Source: Chloroflexota bacterium (GTDB taxonomy: Bacteria; Chloroflexota; Dormibacteria; CF-121). From it: a DNA stretch of 36,503 nucleotides. Under the pieces are notes generated by a model. It searched no databases, was not told the origin of the DNA, and worked only from the letters and a program-made list of their open reading frames with translations. Made by a program: the position numbers and the translations under genes. Shown one piece after another: positions 13,189 to 21,457 of this stretch (position 1 is the first letter of the stretch; each line of letters begins with the position of its first letter). The DNA is taken from NCBI GenBank assembly GCA_005880615.1, contig VBID01000134.1:1-36503 (forward strand). Reading direction: 5' to 3'.

Positions 13189-14679
13189 CTAGACGGCCAG
13201 GGTGGCCTTGATGGCGGCTTCCGCGGCGGCTCGCTCGTCCCAGGGCTGCTTGTCCCGACCGATGAGGATGCTGCGTTCGTGGCCCTTTCCGGCCAGCAGG
13301 ATGGTGTCGCCCCTCTGGGCCCGGGCCATGGCATGGTTGATGCCCGCCTGGCGGTCGACCACACAGCGGTAATCGGTGCCGTCCCGCCAGCCGACGGCGT
13401 GGGCGCCGGCCGCGATCTGGTCGAGGATCGCCTGCGGGTCCTCGTCGCGCGGATCCTCATTGGTGAACACGGCATAGTCGCTCAGCCGGGCGGCGATCTC
13501 GCCCATCCAGGCGCGCTTCTCGACGTCCCGCTCGCCCGCGCTGCCGAAGACGGTGATGAGCTGGCCCGAAGTGAGCGGCCGGAGCTCGCGCAACACCTTC
13601 TCCAGGCTTTGTGGCGTGTGCGCGTAGTCGATGATCACCGTGAACGGCTGGCCCAGATCGACCCGTTCCATCCGCCCGGGCACGCCGGTCACGCGCTCCA
13701 GCCCAGTTCTTATCTGGTCGAGGTTGAGGCCCAGCGCGATCCCGCCGCCCGCCGCCGCCAGGGCGTTGTAGGCGTTCCACCGGCCGGTGAGCTTGAGGTC
13801 CAGGTGCAGCGGGCCCAGGGGGGTGGTCGCCTCCAGCCGCAGCCCTCCGGCTCCGGGCTCGACCCTGGTGGCCTTCAGGTCCGCTTCCAGCTGAACCCCG
13901 TAGCTGAGCCGGTGCGCGATCGGATGCTTCAGGAGATAGGGATAGCTCGGATCATCCCGGTTGAGGACCGCGGTCTTGGGGACCCCCTTTTCGGCTGCCG
14001 CCGCCGTCAGATCGATCAAGCGGGCCTTCGCGTCGCGATACGCCTCCGGCGTGAGGTGAAAGTCGAGATGCTCGTGGGCGATGTTGGTGAAGATGGCAAC
14101 GTCGTACTCGACGCCCAGCACCCGGTCCAGGGCCAGGCCGTGAGAGCTGGTCTCGATGATGGCGTCGCGCATGCCGGCGTCCCGGAATTGTTTCAGCTGC
14201 TGCTGGATCTCCAGCGCCTCCAGCGTCGTCTGTCGCGAGTCGTTCGGGTCCACTCGCGCTCCCGTGCGCAGGTCGACCGTGTTCATGGCGCCGGCCGCGC
14301 GACCGGCCGCCAGCAGCATCTGGTGAATCAGGATGGTGGTGGTGGTCTTGCCGTCGGTCCCGGTGACGCCGACCACCCGCAGGTCGCGGCTGGGATGCCC
14401 GAAGAACGTCGCCGAGACCTGGGCCAGGGCTTTCCGGGTGTCCTCCACCACCACCTGCGGCCAGGCGGTTCCCCGTGGCCGCACCACCAGGGCCGCGGCG
14501 GCCCCGTCGCGGAGGGCGACCTCGACGTAGCGATGACCATCGGTGTGGGTGCCCGGGATGGCCACGAAGAGATCGCCCGGCCGCAGCCGGCGCGAGTCGT
14601 AAGAGATCCCGGTGACCTCGGGATCCGCGGGCGGCGCTTCCAGCACCGATACGCCGGCGAGCAGCTGGCTCAGCTTCAT
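13189..14679 (-). CDS. murE: UDP-N-acetylmuramyl-tripeptide synthetase MurE
   Basis: A 496-residue cytoplasmic ATP-dependent ligase that adds the third amino acid of the peptidoglycan stem to UDP-MurNAc-L-Ala-D-Glu. ISYDSRRLRPGDLFVAIPG (25-43) binds the UDP part. VTGTDGKTTT (105-114) is the ATP loop, with Asp109 where most MurE have Asn. ETSSHGL (176-182), the carbamylated-Lys segment YRDAKARLID (214-223), FGSAGERD (378-385) and LAGKGHE follow. The specificity motif is NEDPRDED (407-414) instead of DNPR of meso-DAP enzymes: Arg411 is kept but Glu replaces Asp, so DAP is likely but not certain. It is divergent from the lipoprotein gene at 14738. Confidence 0.94.
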   Translation of the reverse strand: MKLSQLLAGVSVLEAPPADPEVTGISYDSRRLRPGDLFVAIPGTHTDGHRYVEVALRDGAAAALVVRPRGTAWPQVVVEDTRKALAQVSATFFGHPSRDLRVVGVTGTDGKTTTTILIHQMLLAAGRAAGAMNTVDLRTGARVDPNDSRQTTLEALEIQQQLKQFRDAGMRDAIIETSSHGLALDRVLGVEYDVAIFTNIAHEHLDFHLTPEAYRDAKARLIDLTAAAAEKGVPKTAVLNRDDPSYPYLLKHPIAHRLSYGVQLEADLKATRVEPGAGGLRLEATTPLGPLHLDLKLTGRWNAYNALAAAGGGIALGLNLDQIRTGLERVTGVPGRMERVDLGQPFTVIIDYAHTPQSLEKVLRELRPLTSGQLITVFGSAGERDVEKRAWMGEIAARLSDYAVFTNEDPRDEDPQAILDQIAAGAHAVGWRDGTDYRCVVDRQAGINHAMARAQRGDTILLAGKGHERSILIGRDKQPWDERAAAEAAIKATLAV

Positions 14680-14737
14680 CCGGAGCCATGATAGTCGGCG
14701 CTCTCAGGCGTAACTTCGAGCCGCGGACCGCCGTTCA

Positions 14738-15739
14738 ATGTCCGTGAAGCGCTGGTTGTGGCTGCCTGCCCTCATCCTGGCCGGGTGCGGTTCGGTCGCC
14801 ACCGTCCAGCCATCGGCCTCGCCCAGCGCCGGCGCACTCAGCTGCCGCCTGCCGGTGGCGGTCAACACCGGCAACGGCGAGCAACCCGCCTTCATTCAAT
14901 TCCCACAGTCGCAGCTCAATCCCACCACCCTGCCCTCCTTCAGCGGAGACCAACTCCGTGCCTGGGGCGCGCCGGCGTACGATCAGCCGCTCTCGACCTG
15001 GCTGCCGGTGCCGCCCGCCCACGTTTCGCCGGATGGCACTCGCTACGCCTATTCGTTCGTCGACTGGAGCGGCGGCGGCCGGCCGACGGTCACGCACCTG
15101 CATGTGGTCGACGTTCGCTCGGGCCTCGATCGCGACGTTTATGACAAGGGCGCCTACGATGTCGCGACCTTCACCGACGACGCCATTTATGTCGTGCACC
15201 ACCTCCCGCAGACCGATGCCAGCGACGGGTTGTGGGCCCTGGACCCCGACACCGGAGCCCTCCGTCCCATCACCACAGGCGGGATCGAGTGGAGTGTGGG
15301 TGGAGGTGCCGGCTGGTCGGCTGACCTGGTCCCGGGCGATACGGCTCCTGGAAAGTTCCCGGCCGACCGCCTCCTCCGCCTCGACTTGCGCACCGGCACC
15401 GTGACTCCTTGGTTCACCCGACCGGGCCTGCAGGTCCAGGTCTTCGGCTTCGACTCAGCCGGCCACCCCATGGTGGTGGCGGGTTCGCCGGCCAAGACCG
15501 AGGTGTGGCTGGTCACTGCCGCAAACGCGGGCACCTTGGTCGACTCCGGCCCTGGTTGGGGCGACGCGAACGGGCTCAGTCTGCATTGGCCGCTGGTCAC
15601 CGACCCCCGGGGCGTGTGGATGGCCAGCAACCGCGGCATCTATCTCTACCGGACCGACACCCGTCTGCTGCAGCTCGTCTATCCCTCGACCTCGCCGACG
15701 GGGGCCAAGATCGATTTCGTCTCGGGAGACTGCCGCTAG
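14738..15739 (+). CDS. Lipoprotein, beta-propeller-like
   Basis: A 333-residue secreted lipoprotein: the signal peptide ends in a lipobox ILAGC (Cys17). The rest has repeated WD40/TolB-like blade motifs (VSPDGTRYAYSF, HLHVVDVRSG, GLWALDPDTGALRPIT, LLRLDLRTGTVTPW, GIYLYRTD), suggesting a beta-propeller facing outside. No catalytic residues are evident and the function is unknown. It starts 58 bases from the divergent murE start; FolP-FolK follows after 65 bases on the same strand, so both may share a transcript. Confidence 0.78.
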   Translation: MSVKRWLWLPALILAGCGSVATVQPSASPSAGALSCRLPVAVNTGNGEQPAFIQFPQSQLNPTTLPSFSGDQLRAWGAPAYDQPLSTWLPVPPAHVSPDGTRYAYSFVDWSGGGRPTVTHLHVVDVRSGLDRDVYDKGAYDVATFTDDAIYVVHHLPQTDASDGLWALDPDTGALRPITTGGIEWSVGGGAGWSADLVPGDTAPGKFPADRLLRLDLRTGTVTPWFTRPGLQVQVFGFDSAGHPMVVAGSPAKTEVWLVTAANAGTLVDSGPGWGDANGLSLHWPLVTDPRGVWMASNRGIYLYRTDTRLLQLVYPSTSPTGAKIDFVSGDCR

Positions 15740-15804
15740 CTCCGGCCGGTCGCTAGGGCAGCCGCTGCAGGATCCCCCGGCCAGGCGGTACCCTCCGGAG
15801 CAGG

Positions 15805-17100
15805 ATGAACGCCCTTCCGGCGCCGATCCGAATTGGGGACCGGACCTTTAGCTGGGGCTCCCGCACCTACGTGATGGGGATCGTGAATGTCACCCCGGAT
15901 TCGTTTTCCGGAGATGGCGTGCTGGCGGTCGATGCCGCCGCGGCCCAGGCCCGGCAGATGGAGGCCGAGGGTGCCGACCTGATTGACGTTGGCGGCGAGT
16001 CGACCCGGCCCCAGACCTGGTCGGGCCCGGGCCTGGCCGCCGAAGCCGAGCTGGCCCGGATCTTACCAGTGCTCGAGGCACTGCGCGGCCTTGTGTCCAT
16101 ACCCATATCGATCGACACGTACAAGGCCTCGGTTGCCGAGGTGGCGGTCCGGGCTGGGGCGGCCCTGGTCAACGATGTGTGGGGCCTGCAGCGGGATCCG
16201 GACATGGCTGCCACCGTGGCGGCGCTGGGCGTGCCGGTGGTGATCATGCACAATCAGAAGGGGACCGAATACCGGGAGCTGATCACTGACATCACAGTCG
16301 CACTGCGAGAGGCCATGCACCGCGCAGTGGCGGCCGGCGTCGACGAGGACCGAATCATGGTCGACCCGGGGATCGGGTTCGGGAAAACGCGCGAGCACAA
16401 CCTGGAGATCGTTCAGCGGTTGTCCGAGTTGCGGGTGCTCGGCCGGCCCATCCTGATCGGTCCCTCGCGCAAGTCCTTTATCGGCAAGACGCTGAACACG
16501 ACGGTGGACGATCGACTGGAAGGGACCGCCGCCGCGGTGGCGCTCTCGATCGCCGGCGGGGCGGACCTGGTGCGGGTGCACGATGTCCGGGCCATGGTGC
16601 GGGTGGCCCGCATGACCGATGCCATTGTCCGGCGTCGATCCGTCCGGGTCTATCTGGCGCTGGGGAGCAACCTCGGCGATCGGGCGCAGTTCCTGGCGCG
16701 CGCCCGCGAAGGATTGGCTGGCGCCGGAATTCGGTTGGTGCGGGCCTCCCGCGAGGCGGACACGGCCCCGCTCGGGGTCACCGAACAGCCGCGCTTCCTG
16801 AACCAGGTGCTGGAGGTCGAGACCAGCCTCGCGCCGCCGGCGCTGCTGACCGCGATCAAACAGCTGGAGACGGACCTCGGCCGGATGGCCCGGACTCGCT
16901 GGGGACCTCGGGAGATCGACATCGACATCCTTCTGTATGGGTCGGACGTGGTACAGGACGGAGCGCTCCAGATCCCCCACCCTGAGCTGCCCAACCGGCG
17001 CTTTCTGCTGGAGCTGCTGGCCGAGCTCGATCCCCAGCTGGTCCATCCCGTCACTGGCGAGACGGTGACTGCCATGCTTCAGCGGGTGCCAGCCGCATGA
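15805..17100 (+). CDS. folP-folK: Bifunctional dihydropteroate synthase / 6-hydroxymethyl-7,8-dihydropterin pyrophosphokinase (FolP-FolK fusion)
   Basis: A 431-residue fusion of two consecutive folate-pathway enzymes. FolP (about 20-275) joins pterin pyrophosphate to p-aminobenzoate: GIVNVTPDSFSGDG (25-38), DVGGESTRP (61-69), SIDTYK, NDVWG, VDPGIGFGK, GPSRKSFIG (219-227) and RVHD. FolK (about 281-431) pyrophosphorylates the pterin with ATP: LALGSNLGDR (284-293), TAPLGVTEQPRFLNQV, RTRWGPREIDIDILLYG, and IPHPELPNRRFLL. The order FolP then FolK is the reverse of fungal FolK-FolP fusions, and no FolB part is present. The glycosyltransferase start overlaps its stop as ATGA. Confidence 0.93.
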   Translation: MNALPAPIRIGDRTFSWGSRTYVMGIVNVTPDSFSGDGVLAVDAAAAQARQMEAEGADLIDVGGESTRPQTWSGPGLAAEAELARILPVLEALRGLVSIPISIDTYKASVAEVAVRAGAALVNDVWGLQRDPDMAATVAALGVPVVIMHNQKGTEYRELITDITVALREAMHRAVAAGVDEDRIMVDPGIGFGKTREHNLEIVQRLSELRVLGRPILIGPSRKSFIGKTLNTTVDDRLEGTAAAVALSIAGGADLVRVHDVRAMVRVARMTDAIVRRRSVRVYLALGSNLGDRAQFLARAREGLAGAGIRLVRASREADTAPLGVTEQPRFLNQVLEVETSLAPPALLTAIKQLETDLGRMARTRWGPREIDIDILLYGSDVVQDGALQIPHPELPNRRFLLELLAELDPQLVHPVTGETVTAMLQRVPAA

Positions 17101-18314
17101 CCGAACCCCTGCGCATGGCCTGGCTGGGCCACCAGAGCCGGCGCTCCGGGGATGGCCTGCTGACCTACTCGCGAGAGATGGTGGCGGGCCTCCGGGCTCG
17201 CGGGGTCAAGGTCTTCTTTGTCCACCACGGGGAGACGCCGGCCGCCACGGACGACGGCATGGCGCTCAAGTCCCTCACCGGCAGCCATCGGTACATCATC
17301 TCGTCGCCCCGCACCAAGCGCGCCATCACGGACCTGCTGCAGCGGGAGCGGGTGGAGCTGGTCCACGTCTCGCTGAGCTTCTCGACCACGGTGGACTTCG
17401 GCCTGCCCGACCTCTGCCACGAGCTGGGCTTGCCGGTGACGGCGACCTTCCATGTGCCCTACGACTCTCGGTTCTCCCTCTGGCAGGGGATCAGCAGCGC
17501 CCTGTATCGCGTCTATTCCCAATCCCTGGCCGCCTACGACCGGGTGATCATCTTCTCCACCCAACAGCGCGAGCTGCTCGTCCAGTACGGCGTTCCGGAG
17601 GGCAGCATCGCGGTGGTGCCCAACGGCGTCGACGTCGAGAAATATGCCCCGGGGCAATCCGACTACAAGGAAACCTTGGGCGCCGAGACCCTGGTCGGAT
17701 ACCTCGGCCGCGTCGATCCGGAGAAGAATGTGCTGGCCCTGATCCGCGCCTTCCTCGACGTCGACGTCCACGAGCAGGACATGCTGGTGGTGGTGGGCGG
17801 GGGCGGCGACCGCCGGCGCCTGCAGCGGCGCTTCGGAGGCCCCCGCGTGCTTTTCACCGGACCCGTCATGGATGAGGCCGAACGGATCCGCATCCTGCAG
17901 GCCATGGACGTCTTCGTCCTGCCGTCGGCGGTGGAAGGTCTCTCGCTCTCCCTGCTGGAGGCGATGGCCTGCGAAACGGCCTGTATTGCTACCGACGTCG
18001 GCGGCGATGGTGAGGCGCTGCGCGGGGCCGGCATTGTGCTCGACCCCCGCGAACTGGACGGCCAGCTTCGGCTCAGCCTGCAGACCCTGCTCGAGTATCC
18101 CGACTTCCGGCGCGACCTGGCGCGGCGGGCACGCGCCCGCGCGGTGGACCGCTACAGCCTCAGGCAGAACCTGGATCACCTACTGACCATCTACGAGAGC
18201 CTGCGTGAGCCCACAATCTCCCTGCCACTGGCGGGGAAAGCTCAGACCCTATCGTCTCCTGGCGGCCGACGGGTTGACGAGACGAGCGGGAAAGGGGCTA
18301 CTCGGTCGGGTTGA
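17097..18314 (+). CDS. Family 4 glycosyltransferase
   Basis: A 405-residue GT-B enzyme. The N-terminal acceptor domain (MAWLGHQSRRSGDGLLTYSREMV) is joined to the GT4 donor domain: VVPNGVDVEKYAPG, VGYLGRVDPEKNVLALIRAF, DVFVLPSAVEGLSLSLLEAMAC (the EX7E catalytic motif) and ATDVGGDGEALRG. Sugar donor and acceptor are unknown; lipid or polysaccharide modification is typical of the family. It is translationally coupled to folP-folK (ATGA). The last 34 residues after TIYESLRE are encoded by sequence resembling the REP-like repeats (CTCCCTGCCACTGGCGGGGA at 18218), so the original stop was probably lost. The 3' end overlaps the convergent SnoaL gene by 17 bases. Confidence 0.87.
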   Translation: MTEPLRMAWLGHQSRRSGDGLLTYSREMVAGLRARGVKVFFVHHGETPAATDDGMALKSLTGSHRYIISSPRTKRAITDLLQRERVELVHVSLSFSTTVDFGLPDLCHELGLPVTATFHVPYDSRFSLWQGISSALYRVYSQSLAAYDRVIIFSTQQRELLVQYGVPEGSIAVVPNGVDVEKYAPGQSDYKETLGAETLVGYLGRVDPEKNVLALIRAFLDVDVHEQDMLVVVGGGGDRRRLQRRFGGPRVLFTGPVMDEAERIRILQAMDVFVLPSAVEGLSLSLLEAMACETACIATDVGGDGEALRGAGIVLDPRELDGQLRLSLQTLLEYPDFRRDLARRARARAVDRYSLRQNLDHLLTIYESLREPTISLPLAGKAQTLSSPGGRRVDETSGKGATRSG

Positions 18315-18669
18315 AGACGGCCCAGGACTCCTTGATCCTGCCTGCGTCGTCGAGGTGCAGAATGTGGACGATCCGCCGGCGCCGGCCCTCCTGCTCCGCC
18401 TCGAGGAGGGCCACGCCGTGGTCGTCGCTGACCAGGACGTCGTGAAGATGCCAGGTCGTCTTTACCTCCTGGTTCTGCTTCCGCACCTCATCGAGGATGG
18501 CCGCCTTACCTCGAAATTCACGGCCCCGCATTTGGCTGTGGAAGACGCCGTCGTCGGCCCATCCTTCCTGGACTGAGCCTTCGTAGTCGCCTCGAGCGCT
18601 TAAGTCGTAGCTTTTGCGAATCCGGGCACGCTTCTGCTCATTGGTCACTTTCGTCCCTGCTTCGGCCAT
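18298..18669 (-). CDS. SnoaL/NTF2-like protein
   Basis: A 123-residue soluble protein with the cone-shaped NTF2/SnoaL fold pattern: helix IRKSYDLSARGDYEGSVQEGW, then DDGVFHSQMRGREFRGKAAIL, then a beta-strand run TTWHLHDVLVSDDHGVALLEAE and IVHILHLDDAGRIKESWAVF. Members are isomerases, hydratases or ligand carriers; nothing here fixes a reaction. ATG 18669 follows an AGGAGGA ribosome-binding site. The 97 bases upstream, before the HD-domain gene's stop, hold no other feature I can see. Confidence 0.82.
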   Translation of the reverse strand: MAEAGTKVTNEQKRARIRKSYDLSARGDYEGSVQEGWADDGVFHSQMRGREFRGKAAILDEVRKQNQEVKTTWHLHDVLVSDDHGVALLEAEQEGRRRRIVHILHLDDAGRIKESWAVFNPTE

Positions 18670-18766
18670 AGCTTCCTCCTCGAGCCCGTCGGCTCTCTAT
18701 CTTCGGCAGTCCCTCGGCCGAATATACGCCACTTCCTGGCCTCTGCCGAGTCCGACTACGCCGTTC

Positions 18767-20092
18767 TCAGGCCGCCTGGGAGTCGACCTCGGCCAGCGCA
18801 GCGATCACATCCGCTGCTAGATGATCGCCCGAGGACTGTCGCATGATCCCCAGCGCTCGCTCCTCGCGCATCGCTGGGCGGTAGGGGCGGGCGGCGGTCA
18901 TGGCTTCGAAAACGTCGGCCACGGCGACGATGCGAGCACTCAACCCGAGGGCCTCGGCCGACAGGCCACGAAAATATCCCTTGCCATCGAGACGCTCGTG
19001 GTGGCACGCCGCAATCTCGGCAGCGGCGCTGAACAGCTCGATCTTCTCCAGGATCTGACGGCTTAGCTGCGGGTGCCGCTTGATGATGGCCCAGTCGCCT
19101 GGGCCGAGGGATGCCCGCTTGTCAAGGATGGTGTTCGGAACGCCGAGCTTTCCCAGGTCGTGGAGCAGCGCACCGATACGCACGTCACGGAGCCGGTCGC
19201 CGGCAAGACCGAACCGGTGGGCAAGGCGCCCGCTGATGGTGGCGACCCGCTGCGAGTGCTGCCCGGTCCAGGGGCTCTTGGCGTCGACGATGTCGGCGAA
19301 GGCCGAGGCAATCCGGTCGATGTCCGCGTCGCTGGCGAAGGCGATCGCCTGGTCGGCGTCCGCTGAGAAGACCTGCTCCTTGAGCGAGGGCGCACCCAGT
19401 TCGTCGAGCAGTCCGCCGTCACAGAGCTCGAGCAGCCGCCCGGTGAGGTCCGGATCGTACCAGGTACCGCGCCGCGCGCGGATCACCTCTTTAGCCGCCG
19501 CCGGACCCCGGACGCTGACGAAAATGTCGAGCGCGGCGCAGACCGCGACGATCCGGCTCAGGAGCGGGATGGCGTCCCGGCGGAGACCACGCGGCAACCC
19601 GTGGCCATCCCAGTGCTCGTGCAGGTCCATGATCGCCTGGGCGACTTCATCGGAGCAGCCGATCTTTCGCGCGATACCGGCGCCGCGCTCGCAACGTAGC
19701 TCCTCGACGGCCCGGCGCTCGCGTGTCCCGGACAGCGCCAGCGCGATCAGCCGGCGCAGCTGGAGCGGGAGAGGCTCACTGGGAAGGCTCCGAATGGACA
19801 GATATGCCATGGCGAGCAGGGATCGTCCGGCCACCGCCTGTCGCGCCTTGAGCTCCTGGTCGTCAATGCCGAAGATGCGCGTCACCGCAGCCGCGTTGCT
19901 GGAACAGCCGGCGTCCTTCAGCAACCCGGTGTAGAGAAGGGCGCGACGAGTCTCTCGAGGCAGTCCGATCCGATCCGCCAGTCGCAGGCCCAGGTAACTG
20001 GTCCGCAGGGCATGCCCGGCGCGCTGCCCTTCAGTCAGGTCGAGGGCCACCGACAGCGCGGCGAGGAGCTCCGACGTCCGAAGCTGTCCCAC
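18767..20092 (-). CDS. Tandem HD-domain (HD-GYP-type) phosphohydrolase
   Basis: A 441-residue soluble protein with two HD-GYP-like halves. The first (about 15-190) is degenerate: the HD pair is replaced by KD (LLKDAGCSS), but HEHWDGHGLPRGL is preserved. The second (about 255-430) is complete: HSQRVATIS, LLHDLGKLGVPNTIL, KRHPQLS, HHERLDGKGYFRGL, VADVFEAMTAARPYRP. GYP is GYF here. HD-GYP proteins cleave cyclic-di-GMP or related cyclic dinucleotides; activity of the second half is plausible. The start is GTG 20092. No sensory domain is attached. Confidence 0.85.
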   Translation of the reverse strand: MGQLRTSELLAALSVALDLTEGQRAGHALRTSYLGLRLADRIGLPRETRRALLYTGLLKDAGCSSNAAAVTRIFGIDDQELKARQAVAGRSLLAMAYLSIRSLPSEPLPLQLRRLIALALSGTRERRAVEELRCERGAGIARKIGCSDEVAQAIMDLHEHWDGHGLPRGLRRDAIPLLSRIVAVCAALDIFVSVRGPAAAKEVIRARRGTWYDPDLTGRLLELCDGGLLDELGAPSLKEQVFSADADQAIAFASDADIDRIASAFADIVDAKSPWTGQHSQRVATISGRLAHRFGLAGDRLRDVRIGALLHDLGKLGVPNTILDKRASLGPGDWAIIKRHPQLSRQILEKIELFSAAAEIAACHHERLDGKGYFRGLSAEALGLSARIVAVADVFEAMTAARPYRPAMREERALGIMRQSSGDHLAADVIAALAEVDSQAA

Positions 20093-20134
20093 ATTAAGGA
20101 AACGCGGCCGACTCGGCGAAACTTCGAAGTGCCC

Positions 20135-20515
20135 TCAACTCGGCTGTTCGTGGCGCAGCTTTCGCACTTGAGCTTCAGTCTTGGAGAAAAAATCGGCAAA
20201 AAACGGTTTCGGACCGCTCTCCAGACGCTTTGCCGTCGCGTTCGCAGGGAAACCCGTAATATCGCCCGGCTGCGCGATGCACCCCATCTCGGTCCCGTAT
20301 TCGTCAGTGATTACCGCCCAGCGGAATCCGAGTCGATCAACCAGGTGCTGACCGAAGCAGAGGCCGAGGGCGTTGACGACCGTATTCGGATCCGGTCGCT
20401 CAGGGCTCCGGTCCGATTGCCACTTGACCCAGACTGCATCGAGGGCCTTGGGATCGGGCAGCGTATCGAGTGGCCCGACATATAGTTGATGGAGGACTCG
20501 GCCGCCCTCCTGCAT
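20135..20515 (-). CDS. DUF3806 domain-containing protein, with in-frame TGA in its 5' extension
   Basis: A 126-residue soluble protein with the DUF3806 core: VVNALGLCFGQHLVDRLGF, RWAVITDEYGTEMGC, and a C-terminal helix with FADFFSKTEAQV. The family has no established function. ATG 20515 is preceded by GAGGT at suitable distance. In the same frame upstream lies ATG 20563 with 12 further sense codons (KVQDLNPSEVTW), then TGA (20524-20522), then GQ and the chosen Met. That extension looks like a natural N-terminus of the family, so the gene may carry a nonsense mutation repaired by an internal start. The next 165 bases upstream hold no other gene. Confidence 0.7.
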   Translation of the reverse strand: MQEGGRVLHQLYVGPLDTLPDPKALDAVWVKWQSDRSPERPDPNTVVNALGLCFGQHLVDRLGFRWAVITDEYGTEMGCIAQPGDITGFPANATAKRLESGPKPFFADFFSKTEAQVRKLRHEQPS

Positions 20516-20680
20516 TTGACCTCACCAGGTCACCTCCGAGGGATTAAGGTCCTGGACTTTCATCGATTCACCCGGCCTGCATAACGGCGTTCCTCGGGGA
20601 GGCTGGCTGGTTGAGCTTGGCGGTGCAGCGCGGACGGGTCGAGCTATACCCTCGCTGACCGAGCAAACCAGGGGAAAGGC

Positions 20681-21451
20681 CTAGAGCGGTTCCGCGAACC
20701 GAACCATGCCGCCATCTACGTAATACGTCGAACCGGTCACGTACGACGAGAGATCGGAAGCCAGGAAGAGGGCGACCTGCGCGACTTCTTCCGGCTTTCC
20801 CATCCGGGCCAGCGGGATGATGCGACTGAGTTCCTTCACCTTGGCCGGGTCCTGCAGGGTCTGCAGGTTGATCGGGGTGGCGATGGCCCCAGGGGCGATG
20901 TTGTTGACCCGGATCTTGTAGGCCGCCAGCTCCAGCGCCGCGTTGCGCATCAGCATCCGCAGGCCGCCCTTCGCCGCGCAATACGCGGTGAAACCCGGGA
21001 AGGTCTCGTCCTCGTGGATGGAGGAAATGTTCACGATGGTGCCGCCGCCGTGATCGCGCATCACGCGACCGCACGCCTGGGCGCAGAGGAAGGCGCCCTT
21101 CAGGTCGATGTCGAGCTGCCGGTCCCAGCTGTCTTCTGCGACGTCCAGGATCGGCGCCGGGGACTCGATACCGGCGTTGTTGACCAGCACATCGATGGTG
21201 CCGAACTCCTTGACGGTGCGCTGCACCATGTCATTCACCGCGGCCGCATCGGACACGTCGGCCCTGAGGGCAATGGACCGCGCGCAGCAGGCGGTCAACT
21301 CGGTGGCCAGCGCCCGGGCTTCGGCTTCGAAGCCGAAATAATTCACGACCACGCTGGCCCCGGCCGTCCCAAAGGTCTGGGCGATGGCATGTCCGATCCC
21401 GCTGCCCGCCCCGGTCACGATGGCGACCTTACCGTCGAGCTCTTTCACCAC
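20681..21451 (-). CDS. Short-chain dehydrogenase/reductase (glucose 1-dehydrogenase-like)
   Basis: A 256-residue Rossmann-fold oxidoreductase. TGAGSGIG (13-20) binds NAD(P), NNAG is at 91-94, the catalytic Ser is near 143 (NISSIHED) and the catalytic YCAAK at 157-161. The fourth catalytic position, usually Asn in the N-L-K-G segment, is Asp116 (DIDLKG). The C-terminal YVTGSTYYVDGGM is typical of the glucose-1-dehydrogenase/FabG group, but the substrate cannot be told. The start is one of two adjacent GTG codons (21451 or 21448). It lies 6 bases after the response-regulator gene, so it ends the five-gene operon. Confidence 0.88.
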   Translation of the reverse strand: MVKELDGKVAIVTGAGSGIGHAIAQTFGTAGASVVVNYFGFEAEARALATELTACCARSIALRADVSDAAAVNDMVQRTVKEFGTIDVLVNNAGIESPAPILDVAEDSWDRQLDIDLKGAFLCAQACGRVMRDHGGGTIVNISSIHEDETFPGFTAYCAAKGGLRMLMRNAALELAAYKIRVNNIAPGAIATPINLQTLQDPAKVKELSRIIPLARMGKPEEVAQVALFLASDLSSYVTGSTYYVDGGMVRFAEPL

Positions 21452-21457
21452 GCGGCG

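Noticed and set aside
13106-13192. 28-codon plus-strand frame between the membrane gene and murE
   Set aside because: Low-complexity Ala/Arg product, no ribosome-binding site, and it runs into the end of murE.
13279-14691. Long open frame on the plus strand opposite murE (470 codons)
   Set aside because: Composition is Arg/Gly/Asp-rich without any domain; it is the usual antisense openness of GC-rich coding DNA, and murE is unmistakable on the other strand.
17079-18179. Long open frame on the minus strand opposite the family 4 glycosyltransferase
   Set aside because: It is His/Gln/Ala-rich with no recognisable motifs, while the plus strand carries a complete GT4 enzyme.
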